A DNA stretch of 64,000 nt from the NCBI GenBank assembly GCA_050186825.1, contig JBFWYD010000021.1, forward strand, positions 75,039 to 139,038, given 5' to 3'. The translations under genes and the position numbers were made by a program. This document shows positions 1-8,307 of the stretch, piece after piece (position 1 is the stretch's first letter; each line of letters starts with the position of its first letter). The stretch comes from NORP233 sp050186825. Lineage in GTDB: Bacteria > Planctomycetota > J058. The notes under the pieces were generated by a model. The model was not told the origin of the DNA. It searched no databases and saw only the letters and a program-made list of their open reading frames with translations.

Positions 1-2
1 TC

Positions 3-1016
3 CTGGCCGCCTGGCTGCTCCTGTGCATGTTCTACGGGCTGCGCCTGCTCTCGGTGATCCCCACCCTGGTCGCGCTGGGCTGCGTGCTCGTGGTCCGCTG
101 CAGCCAGACCTACACCTCGCCCGTGCTCTTCCCGCCGGGCGAGCAGCCCGGCTGGCTCGGGGGCGGCGAGGAGCTCCCCGCCGCGGAGCTCCCCGCCGAG
201 GAGCTCCCCGCCGCGGAGCGGCCCGCGCTGCGCGAGCGCCCGGCCCCCGACCCCCTGCCGCTGGGCCTCGTGGCGCTGCTCGCGGGGCTCGAGGCCTCCG
301 CCTTCACCCTGGTGGTCGGCGGCCCGGCGGCCTTCGCCCTCGACGGCAAGGCCTTCAACGCGCTCAAGGCCGCGGGCCTGCTCCCGCCGCTGGTGACCAG
401 CGAGGGCCTGGCCCGCGCCTCGATCCTGGGCACCCTGTTCCTGGGCGGCCTGGCCTTCGCCCTCTGGGCCCGCCTGGTCGCGCGCGCCGCGCCCGCCTAT
501 CGGCCTCCGCCCCAGCACCTGCACCCGGGCGCCCTGCCCATGGGCGGCCTGGCCCTGCTGCGCGGGATCGCGGTGGCCTTCCTGCTCGCGCTGATGCTCC
601 AGTTCCCCGCCCTGCTCGTGGTCGGCGTGCTCGCCTTCCCGCTCGCGCTGGCGGGGATCTCGGACCCGGGCGGAGCCTGGCTCCCGGGCGACCTGTGGGA
701 CGCGGCGCGCGCGCGCAGCCTGAAGACCTACCTGCGCTCGGTGGCCTTCTCGGGCCCGCTCCTGTGCCTGCTGGTGTGGACCCTGAGCGTGCCCCACGAC
801 GGCGGCTACGGCTTCCTGGTCCTCGCCAGCCTCGGCACGATCGCGGCCAGCCTGCTCGGCGCGGCCGCGGGGCTCGATCACTACGACGCCGCGACGCGCT
901 GGCGCCGGGTGCCCAAGGGGGTGCTCGCGGTGGCGGAGGGCGAGCCTGCGCCGACCGCTTGGCCGGCGGCCAACCCCGAGGCGGCCCTGGAGCTGGGCGA
1001 GGACCCCCCGGCCTGA
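3..1016 (+). CDS. Multi-pass membrane protein, 5'-truncated by window edge
   Basis: The frame is open from base 3 with no start or stop upstream, so the gene begins before the window. The visible 338 residues contain about seven hydrophobic segments: the first at the very start around the visible Met at base 27, others near residues 90-110, 140-160, a double segment at 190-225, and two near 250-290. Between the first and second segments is a Pro/Glu/Leu linker built from a 15-bp DNA repeat (171-215). The C-terminal 50 residues are soluble. No catalytic motif or family could be recognised; it is simply an integral membrane protein. A type-I palindromic repeat follows 25 bases after the stop, so it is probably the last gene of its transcript. 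Confidence 0.75.
   Translation: MAAWLLLCMFYGLRLLSVIPTLVALGCVLVVRCSQTYTSPVLFPPGEQPGWLGGGEELPAAELPAEELPAAERPALRERPAPDPLPLGLVALLAGLEASAFTLVVGGPAAFALDGKAFNALKAAGLLPPLVTSEGLARASILGTLFLGGLAFALWARLVARAAPAYRPPPQHLHPGALPMGGLALLRGIAVAFLLALMLQFPALLVVGVLAFPLALAGISDPGGAWLPGDLWDAARARSLKTYLRSVAFSGPLLCLLVWTLSVPHDGGYGFLVLASLGTIAASLLGAAAGLDHYDAATRWRRVPKGVLAVAEGEPAPTAWPAANPEAALELGEDPPA
171..215. repeat. 15-bp in-frame tandem repeat, three units
   Basis: Three 15-bp units (GAGCTCCCCGCCGCG or one-base variants) encode a repeated ELPA(A/E) pentapeptide in the extracytoplasmic or linker part of the truncated membrane protein. Unit length is a multiple of three, so copy-number change would keep the frame. Confidence 0.85.
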
Positions 1017-1041
1017 CAGCGGCAACCACTTGACTTGCTGC

Positions 1042-1177
<136 letters not shown>

Positions 1178-1265
1178 AGGGAGCCCAATCAAGCCAGCCG
1201 GGCGGCGTAGTGAGGCCGCGGGCGTGAGCCGGCGCGCGCAGGCGCGTCCAAGGCCTGGAGGTCGC

Positions 1266-1958
1266 ATGCGCGTTCCCCTGATCGGTGCCCTGGTCCTGAG
1301 CTGCGCCGCCTGCTCGACGCCCGCGCCGCGGGCGCGGCCGGAGCGCGCGCGCGAGGAGACCGCAGCGGCCAAGCCAGCGGGCGACCCGTCCGGCGAGGGG
1401 GCGACGGCGAGCTGGAGGGGAGGGCGCTCGGGGCCGCGGCCTGCCCCTCCGGCGGCCAGCCCTGCGCCCATGCGCCGAGCGGCGCCGGCGCTCAGCGCGC
1501 CTTCCGCCGAGCGCGCGCCGACCGCTCGGGCCACACAGCGGCCCGCCCAGCGGCCGGCCCCCCGGCGCGGAGCGGACTTCGAGCCGCGCGAGGTGGGCAG
1601 CCTCGACTTCGACGCGGCCGAGCACCGCGGCGCCGCCGCCGGCCTGCTCGGGTTCAGCACCAAGGTGTTCCTCGCCCGGCGCCAGGGCGTCTACGAGGTC
1701 TCGCTCTCGATCCCCGTCAGCTACGACGCCGCGGGCGCGCGCCGCTCGCCGCTGGAGCTGGGGCTGGGGATCGAGCTCGTGGTCGGCGGCCGCGTCGTGG
1801 TCGCGGAGCGGGGATCGGGCGGCGGCGGCGTCCAGGTCTACTCCTGGGGCGCCGTGGAGACCGTGGTCTTCCGCTGCCCCGCCGGGAAGGGCGAGCCGAG
1901 CGCGCTCCAGGTCGTGCTCGAGGGGCGCGTCCAGCAGCGCTTCGAGTTCGTCGCCTAG
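1266..1958 (+). CDS. Putative lipoprotein of unknown function (230 aa)
   Basis: The reading frame is open further upstream through the type-I repeat, but ATG 1266 is chosen because a GGAGG lies 6-10 bases before it and because it begins a short signal peptide ending in a lipobox-like VLSCAAC at residues 10-16. A long Ala/Pro/Arg/Thr-rich linker (residues 20-105) leads to a compact C-terminal domain of about 120 residues with beta-strand character (regularly spaced VYEVSLSIPV and VVVAERG segments), which may be a secreted beta-sandwich. No family recognised. The stop shares a CTAG with the stop of the convergent RDD gene, so there is no room for a separate terminator. Confidence 0.75.
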   Translation: MRVPLIGALVLSCAACSTPAPRARPERAREETAAAKPAGDPSGEGATASWRGGRSGPRPAPPAASPAPMRRAAPALSAPSAERAPTARATQRPAQRPAPRRGADFEPREVGSLDFDAAEHRGAAAGLLGFSTKVFLARRQGVYEVSLSIPVSYDAAGARRSPLELGLGIELVVGGRVVVAERGSGGGGVQVYSWGAVETVVFRCPAGKGEPSALQVVLEGRVQQRFEFVA

Positions 1959-2830
1959 GCTTGGTCCGCTTTCACGACCACGGTCCCTGCCAGCAGGTCG
2001 TGGAGCGAGCGCCGGTTGGGCCCGAGGGTCGCGAGGCTGCTGGCCAGCACCAGGAGCGGGCCGAGGCCGGTGAAGAACAAGACGACCAGCGGACCCCACC
2101 AGGTCCACTCGCGCAGGATCACGCCGTCGACCAGGCCGACCGCGCTCCCGTCGGTGCGCACGAGCTTGATCCCCAGCGCGCGCATGCCGAGGTTGGCGCC
2201 GCTGCGCGCGATCATGGCCCACTGGAGCGCGAGGAAGGCCAGCCCGCCGAGCAGCAGCACCAGCCAGGCCAGGACGTGGGCCTGGGTCGAGGAGACGTAC
2301 CACTCGGCGACCAGGGACGTGCCGCCGAACAGGAGCGCGAGCGGGGTCACCCCGCACAGGGCGTTCAGCAAGAAGGCCGCGATCCGGCGGTCGAGCGGGG
2401 CCACGGGCAGGAGCGAGCCCCCGTCCAGCCCGCGCAGGACCTGGCGCTCGCGCTCGCTCTGATAGTCCCCGCAGAAGGGGCAGCGGCGGGCCAGGGCCCG
2501 GATCGCCTCGCCGCAGGAGACGCAGGGCTTGTCCGGGAGGGCGGAGGCGGACGGGGCCGCTGCGGGGATCTCGACCCAGCGACAGCTCGCGGCGCCGTCG
2601 CTCGCGGCGCCGTCGCTCGCGGCGCCGTCGCTCGCGGCGCCGTCGCTCGCGGCTCCGTCGCTCGCGGCTCCGTCGCTCGCGGCCTCCGGCCCGGGCGGCC
2701 GCTCGACCTGGACGAGCTCCAGGCAGCCCGGGCACTTGCCTGCGCGCCCGGCGAACTCGGGGAGCACGCGGCTGGCCTGGCCGCAGGCGGGGCAGCGGAC
2801 CTCGATCAGGAGCCCCGCGGGCGCGCTCAC
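1955..2830 (-). CDS. RDD-family membrane protein with zinc ribbons
   Basis: 291 aa from GTG 2830. The N-terminus is an MJ0042-like zinc ribbon (CPAC at 13-16 and CPGC at 33-36), then seven copies of an AASDG pentapeptide, a second ribbon (CVSC...CPFC) near 103-118 and a C-terminal RDD domain: LDRR near 146 followed by about four membrane segments and a closing RRSLHDLLAGT motif. RDD proteins are poorly characterised; some act as Na+/H+ antiporters. The zinc ribbons suggest a cytosolic binding head. It is the last gene of the DUF2330-DUF2752-RDD operon, 22 bases after the DUF2752 gene, and overlaps the convergent lipoprotein gene by 4 bases. Confidence 0.85.
   Translation of the reverse strand: MSAPAGLLIEVRCPACGQASRVLPEFAGRAGKCPGCLELVQVERPPGPEAASDGAASDGAASDGAASDGAASDGAASDGAASCRWVEIPAAAPSASALPDKPCVSCGEAIRALARRCPFCGDYQSERERQVLRGLDGGSLLPVAPLDRRIAAFLLNALCGVTPLALLFGGTSLVAEWYVSSTQAHVLAWLVLLLGGLAFLALQWAMIARSGANLGMRALGIKLVRTDGSAVGLVDGVILREWTWWGPLVVLFFTGLGPLLVLASSLATLGPNRRSLHDLLAGTVVVKADQA
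2585..2689. repeat. 15-bp in-frame minisatellite, seven units
   Basis: Seven consecutive 15-bp units (GCTCGCGGCGCCGTC on the plus strand; the last units carry one C-to-T change) encode the AASDG repeats of the RDD protein linker. Near-identity of neighbouring units indicates recent expansion by slippage or unequal exchange. Confidence 0.95.
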
Positions 2831-2852
2831 GGCGACCAGCTCACGGGCCGCC

Positions 2853-3395
2853 TCACGGCGCCAACCCGCCCAGGCGGGCGACGAAGGTGCCCAGCAGCGC
2901 CAGCCCGCCCAGCCCGAGCAGGGTCCCCCACAGCCAGGCCGGGGCCTCGAGCGCCGGGCGCCCGCGCGCGCGGGTCCAGAGGCGCGCGCCGCGGTAGGGG
3001 AGCTGGGCGAGCAGGAGCGCGAGCAGGAGCGGCCCCGCCGGGTGGAAGGCGAAGGCGCGCCGGAGCTCGCCCGCGGCAGCGCTCACGAAGCTGCGTGTCA
3101 TGCCGCAGCCGGGGCAGCGCCCGCCCGCGCGCTTGACCGCGCACAGCTCGGGCAGGCGCCAAGAGGCGAGGGACACGCCCTGGCCGTCGGGGGTCACCCG
3201 GAGCAGGAGCGCCAGCGCGAACACGAGCGCGGCCAGCGCGATCCAGCCCCAGTCCGAGCGGCGCGCCCACTCCTGGGCCCCCTCGGCCGCGGGCCACTCC
3301 TCCGCGAGGGAGGGCTCGCCCGCGAGCGCGGGCTCCTCCTCCGAGAGCGCCGGACCGGAGAGCGCCGGGTTGGGAGCTGGAGGCGTCTCGTTCAC
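2853..3395 (-). CDS. DUF2752 membrane protein (180 aa)
   Basis: GTG 3395 is chosen as the start because it overlaps the stop of the upstream DUF2330 gene in a GTGA, the joint seen at many places here; a longer frame exists but would run far into that gene. After an acidic Ala/Pro-rich head there is one membrane segment (about 51-68), then the DUF2752 hallmark CPGCGMTRSF (about 93-102) and two further membrane segments ending in a Gly/Leu-rich C-terminus. DUF2752 proteins are small membrane proteins of unknown function with a conserved CPxCGxTR loop. Translational coupling to DUF2330 is likely. Confidence 0.85.
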   Translation of the reverse strand: MNETPPAPNPALSGPALSEEEPALAGEPSLAEEWPAAEGAQEWARRSDWGWIALAALVFALALLLRVTPDGQGVSLASWRLPELCAVKRAGGRCPGCGMTRSFVSAAAGELRRAFAFHPAGPLLLALLLAQLPYRGARLWTRARGRPALEAPAWLWGTLLGLGGLALLGTFVARLGGLAP

Positions 3396-4465
3396 CCCTG
3401 CATGGTCGGAGCGCGGCGCAGCGCGGGCAAGCGCTGCGACCCCAGCCCGAGCAGCAGCAGCCACAGGGCCGCCGTCGCGCCGGCCTGGCCGGGGCTCGCC
3501 TCCAGGCTGCAGAAACCGCCCTTCTTCCGCGGCGCGGGGGCGCCGCTCTTGGCGCCGGTCTTGGCCGGCGCGTCAGCGCCCGACGCGCCGCTCTCCGCGG
3601 GGGTGAAGGAGAGGTCCTCCTTCCAGGTCGCGATCGTCTTCCCCGCCAGCGCGGGGTGCAGGACCTTGGTCACGCTGACCTTGGTCTCGAGCTTCACCGT
3701 CTCGGCGGCCTTGCTCACGTCGCCGGGGAGCTGCCCGATGGTCCGCTGCTCTGCGCTGAACTCGAAGGCCTTGGCCTCCTCGGCGGCGGCCTTCAGCGGG
3801 GCGCGGGTCAGGACCCAGAGGTTGACCGCGAAGGTCCCCTGGTGCGTGCTGAACTTGAGCGGGTAGACCACGCGCTCGCTCGCGAAGCTGATCCGCAGCG
3901 GGCGCAGGTCGCCCGACTTCTGCTTGGGCTGGGCCTTGACGCACAGCCACACCCAGTCGCGCTCCACGTAGTAGCGCATGTTCTCGAGCGGCACCGCGCC
4001 GAAGCCGTTCTGGGTCAGCCAGCCGTTGAGGGCCTCGGCCCCCTGCGGGCCCTTGGTCTTGATCGGCTGGATCGTGTACTCGCCGACCACGGCTTGGGGC
4101 AGGAGCTCGATCCCCTGCGCGTCCGGCTCGGGCAGGCCCTTGGCCCTCAGCCCGCGCTCCCCCCGCATCCGCGGGGCGGCCTCCTCCCAGGCGGTGTGGA
4201 TCGACTTGAAGGGGTCGCCCTCGACCACGCCGTAGCTCCCGGGCACGCTCGGGGTCGGGATGATCCAGGCCAGGCTGGCCGGGACGGCCGCGCCCTTGGC
4301 CCGATAGGCGGGCCTCATGACCAGGTCCTCCTTCCCGCCGTCCCAGAAGATCAGGGCGCCCTGCGCGGTCTGCTCGACCGAGCCCTGATAGTCCTTGGGC
4401 AGGTGCATGCAGGCCCAGGCGGGCGCCGCGAGCAGGAGCAGGGCGAGCGGGAGCAGGCGGGTCAT
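3392..4465 (-). CDS. Exported DUF2330 protein with MYXO-CTERM-like tail
   Basis: 357 aa. ATG 4465 is preceded by GGAGG and starts a clear signal peptide (MTRLLPLALLLLAAPAWA, cleavage before C19). The body matches DUF2330: an early CMHLPKDYQGSVEQ stretch, IIPTPSVPG near 76-84, and a long beta-rich region with YYVERDWVWL. The C-terminus has a Pro/Lys-rich linker, then FCSLEASPGQAG, a Leu-rich segment and a basic RLPALRR cluster, resembling a MYXO-CTERM or other Cys-hydrophobic-Arg sorting tail. The protein is therefore probably exported and held at the surface or outer membrane. First gene of a three-gene leftward operon, divergent from the sirtuin gene. The DUF2330 function is unknown. Confidence 0.85.
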   Translation of the reverse strand: MTRLLPLALLLLAAPAWACMHLPKDYQGSVEQTAQGALIFWDGGKEDLVMRPAYRAKGAAVPASLAWIIPTPSVPGSYGVVEGDPFKSIHTAWEEAAPRMRGERGLRAKGLPEPDAQGIELLPQAVVGEYTIQPIKTKGPQGAEALNGWLTQNGFGAVPLENMRYYVERDWVWLCVKAQPKQKSGDLRPLRISFASERVVYPLKFSTHQGTFAVNLWVLTRAPLKAAAEEAKAFEFSAEQRTIGQLPGDVSKAAETVKLETKVSVTKVLHPALAGKTIATWKEDLSFTPAESGASGADAPAKTGAKSGAPAPRKKGGFCSLEASPGQAGATAALWLLLLGLGSQRLPALRRAPTMQG

Positions 4466-4565
4466 GGGGCCTCCGATCGCGCGCAGGCTAGCAGGGGCCG
4501 AGGGCGCGCGGGGCCTGGCTTCCGGGGCCTGGCGCGCGGCTCCGGGCGCGGTCACGCTCCTCGCC
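4466..4565. promoter_or_regulatory. Divergent promoter region, DUF2330 operon / sirtuin
   Basis: A 100-bp gap between two divergent starts. On the minus strand TAGCCT (4490-4485) stands 19 bases before ATG 4465 with the GGAGG between them and is the best -10 candidate. No convincing -35 box was found and no clear -10 was seen for the sirtuin. Confidence 0.35.
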
Positions 4566-5369
4566 ATGAGCCTCGACGCCCTGGCCGACGTGTTCCGCGC
4601 GCTGCGCTCGCGCTACCTGGTCGCGATCACGGGGGCCGGGGTCAGCCTCGCGAGCGGGATCCCCACCTTCCGCGGCAGCGACCCCGGCGCGGTGTGGGCC
4701 AACGACGTGATGGAGATGGGCACCTTGCGCTTCTTCCGGCGCGACCCGGTCGAGAGCTGGCGCTGGTACCTGCACCGCTTCTCGAAGACCCTCGACGCCC
4801 GGCCCAACCCCGCCCACGAGGCGCTGGCGCGGCTCGAGCGCTGGCAGGAGCGCGAGGGGCGCTTCCTGCTCGTGACCCAGAACATAGACACGCTCCACGC
4901 CCAGGCCGGCTCGCGCGCGCTGGTCGAGGTGCACGGCCGCGCCGACCGCGTGCGCTGCCCCGCCCCCGGCTGCGAGCACGGGGCGCCCCGCGGCTCGCTG
5001 CCACGCGCCGACCTCGACCTCGCGCCCTTCCTCGCGGACCCCGACGAGGCGCACCTCCCGCGCTGCCCCGCCTGCGGCGACGTGCTCCGCCAGCACGTGC
5101 TGTGGTTCGACGAGTACTACCAGAGCCACGAGGACTACCAGTGGGAGCGCGTGCTCCACGCCTCGGAGCACGCGGACCTGCTCCTGCTCGTGGGGACCTC
5201 CTGCTCGGTGGGCGTGACCGAGCTCTTCCTGCGCGCCGCCCAGCTCCGGCGGATCCCCGTGGTCCTGGTCGACCCGGGCGAGGCGCCCGACCTGCCCATG
5301 CTCCAGGTCCAGGCCCCGGCCGAGGCGTTCCTGCCTGCCCTGGTCGACGCGCTGGAGGAGCAGGGCTGA
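4566..5369 (+). CDS. cobB: Sir2-family NAD-dependent protein deacylase (sirtuin)
   Basis: 267 aa from ATG 4566; longer in-frame starts would run into the divergent gene. Removes acyl groups from protein lysines using NAD+. Seen motifs: GAGVS (23-27), TFRG (34-37), TQNID (104-108), catalytic His in EVHGR (H123), zinc ligands C131/C136 and C167/C170 (the first pair is spaced CX4C rather than CX2C), and VGTS near the end of the Rossmann fold. Y68 and R71 sit in a YxxR arrangement like Y92/R95 of E. coli CobB, which bind succinyl or malonyl groups, so desuccinylase activity is plausible. The gene stands alone between the DUF2330 operon and fxsA. Confidence 0.9.
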   Translation: MSLDALADVFRALRSRYLVAITGAGVSLASGIPTFRGSDPGAVWANDVMEMGTLRFFRRDPVESWRWYLHRFSKTLDARPNPAHEALARLERWQEREGRFLLVTQNIDTLHAQAGSRALVEVHGRADRVRCPAPGCEHGAPRGSLPRADLDLAPFLADPDEAHLPRCPACGDVLRQHVLWFDEYYQSHEDYQWERVLHASEHADLLLLVGTSCSVGVTELFLRAAQLRRIPVVLVDPGEAPDLPMLQVQAPAEAFLPALVDALEEQG

Positions 5370-5410
5370 GGGCCCGGGTGTTGCCCCGCGCGGATCCCCG
5401 CGGGGCCGCT

Positions 5411-5416
5411 TACGAT
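5411..5416 (+). promoter_or_regulatory. Candidate -10 box TACGAT before fxsA
   Basis: TACGAT ends 7 bases before the GTG start of fxsA, so transcription would begin at or next to the start codon (leaderless mRNA). A GC hairpin (GCCCCGCG...CGCGGGGC, about 5384-5408) lies just upstream, and no -35 box is evident. Confidence 0.35.
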
Positions 5417-5423
5417 CCCGCGC

Positions 5424-6062
5424 GTGATCCTGCTGTTCCTCTTCCTCTGCTTCACCGTGCTCCCGGTCGTGGAGCTGGCGCTGCTGATCCGGATCGGCCA
5501 GGCGATCGACTGGCCGGGCACGATCGCGATCGTGCTCCTCACCGGCGCGATCGGCGCGGCGCTGGCGCGCCGGGCGGGGCTGGCGGTGCTGGGCAAGATC
5601 CAGGAGCGGATGGCCGCGGGGGAGCTGCCGGGGCGCGAGCTCTTCGACGGCGCCCTGATCCTGCTCGCGGGCGCGCTGCTGGTCACGCCGGGGGTGATCA
5701 CCGACGCCACGGGCTTCCTGCTGCTCGTCCCCTTCGTGCGCACGCTGCTGGCCAAGGCGCTCGGGCGCTGGGCCAAGGGGCGGGTCCAGCTGCACGTGAG
5801 CGGCGGCCTGGGCCCTGGCGGCTTCGGGCCCGGTTCGCTGGGAGGGGGGCCATTGGAGGGAGGGCCGCTCGAGGGCGGCCCCGGGCCTTTGGAGGGCGGG
5901 CCCTTCGGGAGCGGGCCCTTCGGCCCCGGATCCGTGGGAGCTGGGCCCTTCGGGCCGCGCCCCTTCGAGCACGTCCCGCCCGGCGGGGATGTGATCGACG
6001 TCGAGCCGCGTGACAGCCGCCCCGTGTCGCCGCCGTCCCTCCCGCCCGCCGATGACGCCTGA
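5424..6062 (+). CDS. fxsA: FxsA-family membrane protein
   Basis: 212 aa from GTG 5424. The first 130 residues have the FxsA pattern: a first membrane helix (residues 1-22), IGxxIDWPGTI, a second helix with LTGAIGAALARRAGL, an amphipathic KIQERMAAGELPGRELFDG segment and further hydrophobic stretches with LLVTPGVITDATGFLLL. E. coli FxsA suppresses F-plasmid exclusion of phage T7; the cellular role elsewhere is unclear. The C-terminus is unusual: about 60 residues of Gly/Pro/Phe/Leu repeats (GPLEGG, GPFG) encoded by a degenerate repeat, followed by a short acidic end. The start of the methyltransferase gene follows after 10 bases, so the two are probably cotranscribed. Confidence 0.85.
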   Translation: MILLFLFLCFTVLPVVELALLIRIGQAIDWPGTIAIVLLTGAIGAALARRAGLAVLGKIQERMAAGELPGRELFDGALILLAGALLVTPGVITDATGFLLLVPFVRTLLAKALGRWAKGRVQLHVSGGLGPGGFGPGSLGGGPLEGGPLEGGPGPLEGGPFGSGPFGPGSVGAGPFGPRPFEHVPPGGDVIDVEPRDSRPVSPPSLPPADDA

Positions 6063-6072
6063 GCGACGAGCC

Positions 6073-6819
6073 ATGAGCGACGAGCTGCCCCGGATGTACG
6101 CCGAGCTGGCCCCCTGGTGGCCGCTGATCTCGACCCCGGACGACTACGCGGAGGAGGCCGAGACCTACCGCCGCGCGCTCGAGCAGACGGCGACCCGCGA
6201 GCTGCGCGAGGTGCTCGAGCTGGGCTCGGGCGGCGGGAACAACGCCAGCCACCTCGCGGCCCACTTCCAGCTCACGCTCCTCGACCGCGCCCCGGGGATG
6301 CTCGCGGTCAGCCGCGCGCTCAACCCGGAGTGCGAGCACGTCGAGGGCGACATGCGCAGCGCGCGCCTCGGGCGCGAGTTCGACGCCGTGTTCGTGCACG
6401 ACGCGGTCTCCTACCTGACGAGCCTGGCCGACCTGCGCGCGGCGATGGACACCGCCTTCGCGCATCTGCGCCCGGGGGGCGCCGCGCTCTTCGGCCCCGA
6501 CCACGTGCGCGAGGCCTACCGCCCGGGCGCCTACCACGGCGGCCACGACGACCCGCACGACCCCGAGCGCGGGGCGCGCTACCTCCAGTGGCAGCTCCCG
6601 GCCGCCGACGCCGGCTACGCGATCGAGTTCGTCTACCTGCTGCGCGAGGGCGGCGCCGTGCGCCACCTGCGCGACACCCATCACTGCGGCCTGTTCGGGC
6701 GCGCCGAGTGGTTCGACGCTCTGGCCGCGGCTGGCTTCGTGGACGCGGCCGCGCTGCCCCTCGATCACTCGGAGATGCCCGACGGCGGCGGGGAGTTCTT
6801 CGTGGCGAGGCGCCCGTGA
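6073..6819 (+). CDS. Class I SAM-dependent methyltransferase
   Basis: 248 aa. ATG 6073 is preferred over the in-frame ATG 6052, which would lie inside the fxsA end; neither has a strong ribosome binding site. Motif I of class I methyltransferases is present as EVLELGSGGGNNASHLA (about residues 48-64), followed by LLDRAPGMLAVSR (motif II), VEGDMRS, and AVFVHDAVSYL with HLRPGGAALFGPD (motifs IV-V). The substrate is unknown; the organisation resembles small-molecule methyltransferases such as UbiE-like enzymes. The stop overlaps the proB start in a GTGA, indicating translational coupling with proline synthesis genes. Confidence 0.85.
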   Translation: MSDELPRMYAELAPWWPLISTPDDYAEEAETYRRALEQTATRELREVLELGSGGGNNASHLAAHFQLTLLDRAPGMLAVSRALNPECEHVEGDMRSARLGREFDAVFVHDAVSYLTSLADLRAAMDTAFAHLRPGGAALFGPDHVREAYRPGAYHGGHDDPHDPERGARYLQWQLPAADAGYAIEFVYLLREGGAVRHLRDTHHCGLFGRAEWFDALAAAGFVDAAALPLDHSEMPDGGGEFFVARRP

Positions 6820-7979
6820 GTCCCGAGGAACTGCCGCGCCCCGAGCTCGCGGCCGCGCGCCGGATCGTGGTCAAGCTGGGCACGCGCGTGCTGACCCACG
6901 ACGACGGCCAGCTCGCGCTCGGGCGCCTCTTTGGCCTGGTCGAGGGCCTGGCCCGCCTGCGCCGCGCCGGGCGCGAGGTGCTGGTGGTCAGCTCGGGCGC
7001 CGTCGGCCTGGGCAAGGACGCGCTCGGCCTCTCGGAGCCCCCGCGCGAGCTGGCCCTGCGTCAGGCCTGCGCCGCGGTCGGGCAGACGCGCCTGATGGGC
7101 CTCTACGAGCAGGGCTTCGGCCGGCTGGGGCTGACCTGCGCCCAGGTGCTCCTGACCCAGGGCGACTTCGCGCACCGGCTGCGCTACCTCAACCTGCGCA
7201 CCACGCTGACCCGCCTGCTCGAGCTGGGCGTGGTCCCGGTGATCAACGAGAACGACGCCGTGTCCACCGAGGAGCTGGCCTTCGTGGGCGCCGGCGGGGG
7301 CTCGGGGCGCGCGGTGTTCGGCGACAACGACCGGCTCTCCGCGCTGGTCGCGCAGAAGCTCGGCGCGGACCTGCTCGTGCTCCTGACCGACGTCGAGGGC
7401 CTCTACGCGCGCGACCCGCGCCTCGACCCCGCGGCCCCGCTGCTCTCGCGCGTGGACGACCCGGACGCCCTGGCCGGCGTGGTCGCGGGCGCGGGCTCGA
7501 ACGCGGGCCGCGGCGGAATGAGCAGCAAGGTCGAGGCCGCCTCGATCGCCGCTCGCGCGGGCTGCCACGCCGTGATCGCCTCGGGCCGCGGCGCCGGGGT
7601 CGTCGAGGCCGTGGCCCAGGGCGAGGAGCGCGGCACCTGGTTCCCGGCCCGCGCCGGCCTCCCCGCGCGCCGGCGCTGGATCGCCTTCGCCAGCGCGGCC
7701 CGCGGCGCGCTGCACCTCGACGCCGGCGCGGTGCGCGCCCTGCGCGAGCGCAACGCCTCGCTCCTGGCCGCGGGCGTGGCCCGCGTCGAGGGCGAGTTCG
7801 AGGCCGGCTGTGTGGTCGAGCTGCGCGGCCCCGATGGCGCGCTGCTCGGCCGCGGGCTCAGCTCCTGCGACGCCGCCGAGGCCCGCGCCTGGCGCCAGGG
7901 CGCCGCCCCGGAGTGGGCGCGCAGCCGTGACGCGCTGGTCGACCGCGCGCACCTGGTGCTCGAGGACGGCGCGGAGTGA
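6816..7979 (+). CDS. proB: Glutamate 5-kinase with PUA domain
   Basis: 387 aa. Phosphorylates glutamate to gamma-glutamyl phosphate, first step of proline synthesis, in the cytosol. GTG 6816 overlaps the methyltransferase stop by 4 bases. Amino-acid kinase motifs: VVKLGTRVLT (18-27), VVSSGAVGLG (60-69), VINENDAVS (about 143-151), VFGDNDRLSALVA and LLTDVEGLY, then GRGGMSSKVEAA and the C-terminal PUA domain with RGALHLDAGAVRAL. Length matches long ProB proteins with PUA. proA follows after a 328-base gap that contains a large inverted repeat, so the pair is adjacent but not tightly coupled. Confidence 0.97.
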   Translation: MSPEELPRPELAAARRIVVKLGTRVLTHDDGQLALGRLFGLVEGLARLRRAGREVLVVSSGAVGLGKDALGLSEPPRELALRQACAAVGQTRLMGLYEQGFGRLGLTCAQVLLTQGDFAHRLRYLNLRTTLTRLLELGVVPVINENDAVSTEELAFVGAGGGSGRAVFGDNDRLSALVAQKLGADLLVLLTDVEGLYARDPRLDPAAPLLSRVDDPDALAGVVAGAGSNAGRGGMSSKVEAASIAARAGCHAVIASGRGAGVVEAVAQGEERGTWFPARAGLPARRRWIAFASAARGALHLDAGAVRALRERNASLLAAGVARVEGEFEAGCVVELRGPDGALLGRGLSSCDAAEARAWRQGAAPEWARSRDALVDRAHLVLEDGAE

Positions 7980-8029
7980 GTTCGCGGCGAGTACGAGCTG
8001 CGAGTCCGAGCTCGCGAGGGTGTGCGGAG

Positions 8030-8233
8030 GCGTTGGATATCAGCGCAGAGATCGCAGAGATCGCGGAGATCGCCAGGTGTGAGCGAAGGCGCGCGGCGAA
8101 GGCGGGGCGGCTTGGGTTCCCTTCGGCTCCGGTCTGCTCCGTCTCCGCGCCGCCCTCGCCAACGGAGCCGCGCCCGTGCCCACAGAGGGGGATCTCCGCG
8201 ATCTCTGCGATCTCTGCGCTTTCTATCCAACGC
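8030..8233. repeat. Type-III inverted-repeat element between proB and proA
   Basis: Left arm 8030-8071 begins GCGTTGGATA and carries GCAGAGATC decamers; right arm 8191-8233 is its near-perfect reverse complement, ending in TATCCAACGC. The 120-bp middle is unrelated sequence. The whole proB-proA gap (7980-8307) is occupied by this element and degenerate flanking symmetry; no gene is seen. A single arm of the same family recurs at 42693-42735. Confidence 0.85.
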
Positions 8234-8307
8234 CCACGCAGCTCCTACCGAGCCCCGATCGCTCGTCGCCAGCGAATCCGCATCGTCTCTCTTCCTCGGA
8301 GCGCAGC

